Notes under the pieces: generated by a model
What the model saw: the letters and a program-made list of their open reading frames with translations, nothing else
Told to the model about the DNA's origin: nothing
Databases searched by the model: none
In this document: positions 7,049-8,182 of the stretch, in pieces
How the letters are laid out: the number at the start of each line of letters is the position of its first letter
Position numbering within the stretch: the first letter of the stretch is position 1
Origin: an uncultured Chryseolinea sp.
GTDB taxonomy: Bacteria; Bacteroidota; Bacteroidia; Cytophagales; Cyclobacteriaceae
Direction: 5' to 3'
DNA: 8,182 nt
Assembly (NCBI GenBank): GCA_946478915.1
Contig: CAMLER010000200.1
Location: 1 to 8,182, forward strand
Translations under genes and position numbers: made by a program

Positions 7049-7840
7049 TTAATCCAAATACGAGATGTGGACATAATCCGTCCACTCCTTGCTTTCCCAA
7101 TATGCAGCGGCTCCACCTGACTCCGGTTCAAGAAAGGAACCTGGTTCAAGATAGTTACCTAATTCTTTTGCAAGTGTTTCAAGCGGCTTAAAAGTTCTCT
7201 TTAAAATTTCGGTTTCCGGTTTGCCTTCGGGCCAGTACTTCTCGCGGGCATCCGGAGAATCAATGGTGAACACAGTTAGGTAAGACCCTTTATTCTCTCC
7301 ATCCACACATTTATAATAAAATAACTGCATGTCTGGGAATAGTTGACTTACTGCCGGATGCAATTTGCTCTCCACAAGATTTTCAAAATCTTCTGCTCGT
7401 TCTTTTTTTACTTTTATAAAATGCAGGCCTAGAATACCAGAGGTGGGTAGGTTCCCAATCTTATCGGCGCCGATGAGGTGGTATTGGGAAAATGTAGCGG
7501 CATTAGTTAGGTGTTTCTTTAATCCTTCATTTCCAGTGATTCGTTTCGCTACCGCTGTGAAGTCCGAACTTTTAAGGTTCGTTAATTTTTCGGTGGCCCG
7601 GACAAAAAGATATTTGCCCTTTTGATCGCCACGATCAGCCTTGAGTAAGTGGTAAGATGATAAATTGGTGTTCCTTAGCTGAGGGATCAAGTCTTCGGTT
7701 ACAAAATTCTGAAATGCTTTTTCATTTACATCGGTTCTTAATTGCAGGGGACTAAGGCTGAGCGCTTCGCCAATCTTTACCTGTGCGTACGTTAATCCGC
7801 ACGGAGCAACGAGGAAAAGAAACAGTAGAGACCTTATCAT
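7049..7840 (-). CDS. Secreted protein with two tandem alpha/beta (ferredoxin-like) repeats, function unknown
   Basis: The 263-residue product starts with a signal peptide (LLFLFLVAPCGLTYA) with likely cleavage before Gln20, giving a periplasmic protein. I do not recognise a named family. The mature chain contains two similar halves. Residues 42-85 (AFQNFVTEDLIPQL, then YHLLKADRGDQKGKYLFVRAT) align with 151-195 (DFENLVESKLHPAV, then FYYKCVDGENKGSYLTVFTID). Each half has helix F-x-x-x-V-x-x-x-L-x-P, a strand with Lys and Asp/Ala, a G-x-x-K-G-x-Y-L turn and a strand. This matches the layout of dimeric alpha-beta barrel proteins (antibiotic-monooxygenase, EthD or NIPSNAP type), in which case the duplication would let one chain form the pseudo-dimer. 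That fold is inferred from pattern only, and no catalytic residue can be assigned. It is the first gene of a probable pair with DUF1080. Confidence 0.85.
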   Translation of the reverse strand: MIRSLLFLFLVAPCGLTYAQVKIGEALSLSPLQLRTDVNEKAFQNFVTEDLIPQLRNTNLSSYHLLKADRGDQKGKYLFVRATEKLTNLKSSDFTAVAKRITGNEGLKKHLTNAATFSQYHLIGADKIGNLPTSGILGLHFIKVKKERAEDFENLVESKLHPAVSQLFPDMQLFYYKCVDGENKGSYLTVFTIDSPDAREKYWPEGKPETEILKRTFKPLETLAKELGNYLEPGSFLEPESGGAAAYWESKEWTDYVHISYLD

Positions 7841-7866
7841 TAGTCCGATCCGGATAATTGTTATAT

Positions 7867-7897
7867 TAAAGTTAAGCTGAATGTTGCCAAATGCAAA
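7867..7897 (-). promoter_or_regulatory. Candidate Bacteroidota-type promoter for the 7840-6273 gene pair
   Basis: On the minus strand TTTG (7897-7894), 19 bp, then TAACTTTA (7874-7867) fits TTTG-N17-20-TAnnTTTG with one mismatch at the last base. Transcription would begin near 7860, about 20 nt upstream of the ATG at 7840. The palindrome ATCCGGAT (7848-7855) falls inside this short leader. Confidence 0.4.
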
Positions 7898-7956
7898 TCG
7901 AAAAGAATCGCGGTAATTTCTTACGTTCTTCTTTGAGTCGGAAATGAAATCCGTCA

Positions 7957-7992
7957 GAAAAAGCTAGTGTTTGCCAGCGTGACACGCTACAC
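7957..7992 (-). terminator. Possible intrinsic terminator for an unseen minus-strand gene
   Basis: AGCGT (7976-7980) and ACGCT (7984-7988) form a hairpin with a 3-nt loop. GTGT (7967-7970) and ACAC (7989-7992) extend the stem across a 5-nt bulge. Read on the minus strand, the hairpin is followed by TAGC and five T (7962-7958). It would end transcripts entering from beyond the right edge. The bulge makes the call weak. Confidence 0.3.
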
Positions 7993-8182
7993 AAATAAAG
8001 GGTATGGGATACTGTGCCCGTTCATTTCCCAGGTACACTAATACTTTGTCAACGTTGTTAGCGGAGCAGCCTTAACCGAGACAATGTAACCAATCATCAC
8101 TGGGCAATTCGTTGGTATCGGCTAACATGAGTATTCGAATGTCCACGTATCCCATCCCTTATAAAATGATAGACACGGTAAA

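Larger units (their letters stand above)
7841..8182. other. Right-edge region with no convincing gene
   Basis: This 342-bp stretch contains the candidate promoter and the candidate terminator listed separately. No reading frame of useful length is complete here. A short plus-strand frame begins with ATG at 8127 and is still open at the window edge (18 codons seen). It has no recognisable ribosome site and is too short to judge. A minus-strand frame entering from the edge stops within about 60 bases in one frame and about 85 in another, so the tail of a gene is possible but unsupported. Confidence 0.5.

Noticed and set aside
7014..7100. Upstream extension of the DUF1080 reading frame to an ATG at 7100
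   Set aside because: It would overlap the preceding gene by about 50 bp and place 29 extra residues before a textbook signal peptide starting at the ATG at 7011-7013.

Overview
The window looks like ordinary chromosomal sequence from a member of the Bacteroidota, most likely a Cytophagales-type environmental bacterium. This is inferred from several features. There is a hybrid histidine kinase/response regulator fused to an AraC-type DNA-binding domain. Secreted proteins have signal peptides ending in Ala before Gln. A 3-keto-disaccharide hydrolase (DUF1080) gene and lipocalin-like lipoproteins are present. Strong Shine-Dalgarno sites are mostly missing, and two upstream regions match the Bacteroidota promoter pattern TTTG-N17-20-TAnnTTTG. 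No rRNA, tRNA, CRISPR array, insertion sequence or phage gene is visible.

Layout. Positions 1-206 carry no convincing gene. Positions 207-3769 hold two minus-strand genes that may form one unit: an exported or membrane-anchored bilobal aspartyl protease, followed by a one-protein two-component system (short periplasmic sensor, GAF, histidine kinase, receiver, AraC output). Positions 4035-5685 hold three plus-strand genes for envelope proteins: a putative lipoprotein, a DUF4112 membrane protein and a lipocalin-like lipoprotein. A small minus-strand TM2-domain membrane protein (5692-5985) converges on the last of these, with 6 bp between the stops. Positions 6273-7840 hold a minus-strand pair: a secreted protein with an internally duplicated alpha/beta domain, then a secreted DUF1080 protein 35 bp downstream. 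Positions 7841-8182 are non-coding as far as can be seen, apart from a possible promoter and a possible terminator.

How the genes fit together. Nearly all products are predicted to sit in the envelope or periplasm. The kinase could regulate nearby genes, but no target operator can be identified from sequence alone. I do not see a clear new defence or mobile system. The points most worth checking are the duplicated domain in the 7049-7840 protein and its pairing with DUF1080, the propeller-less sensor with a cytoplasmic GAF domain, the protease next to the kinase, and an inverted repeat that could cover the kinase start codon.
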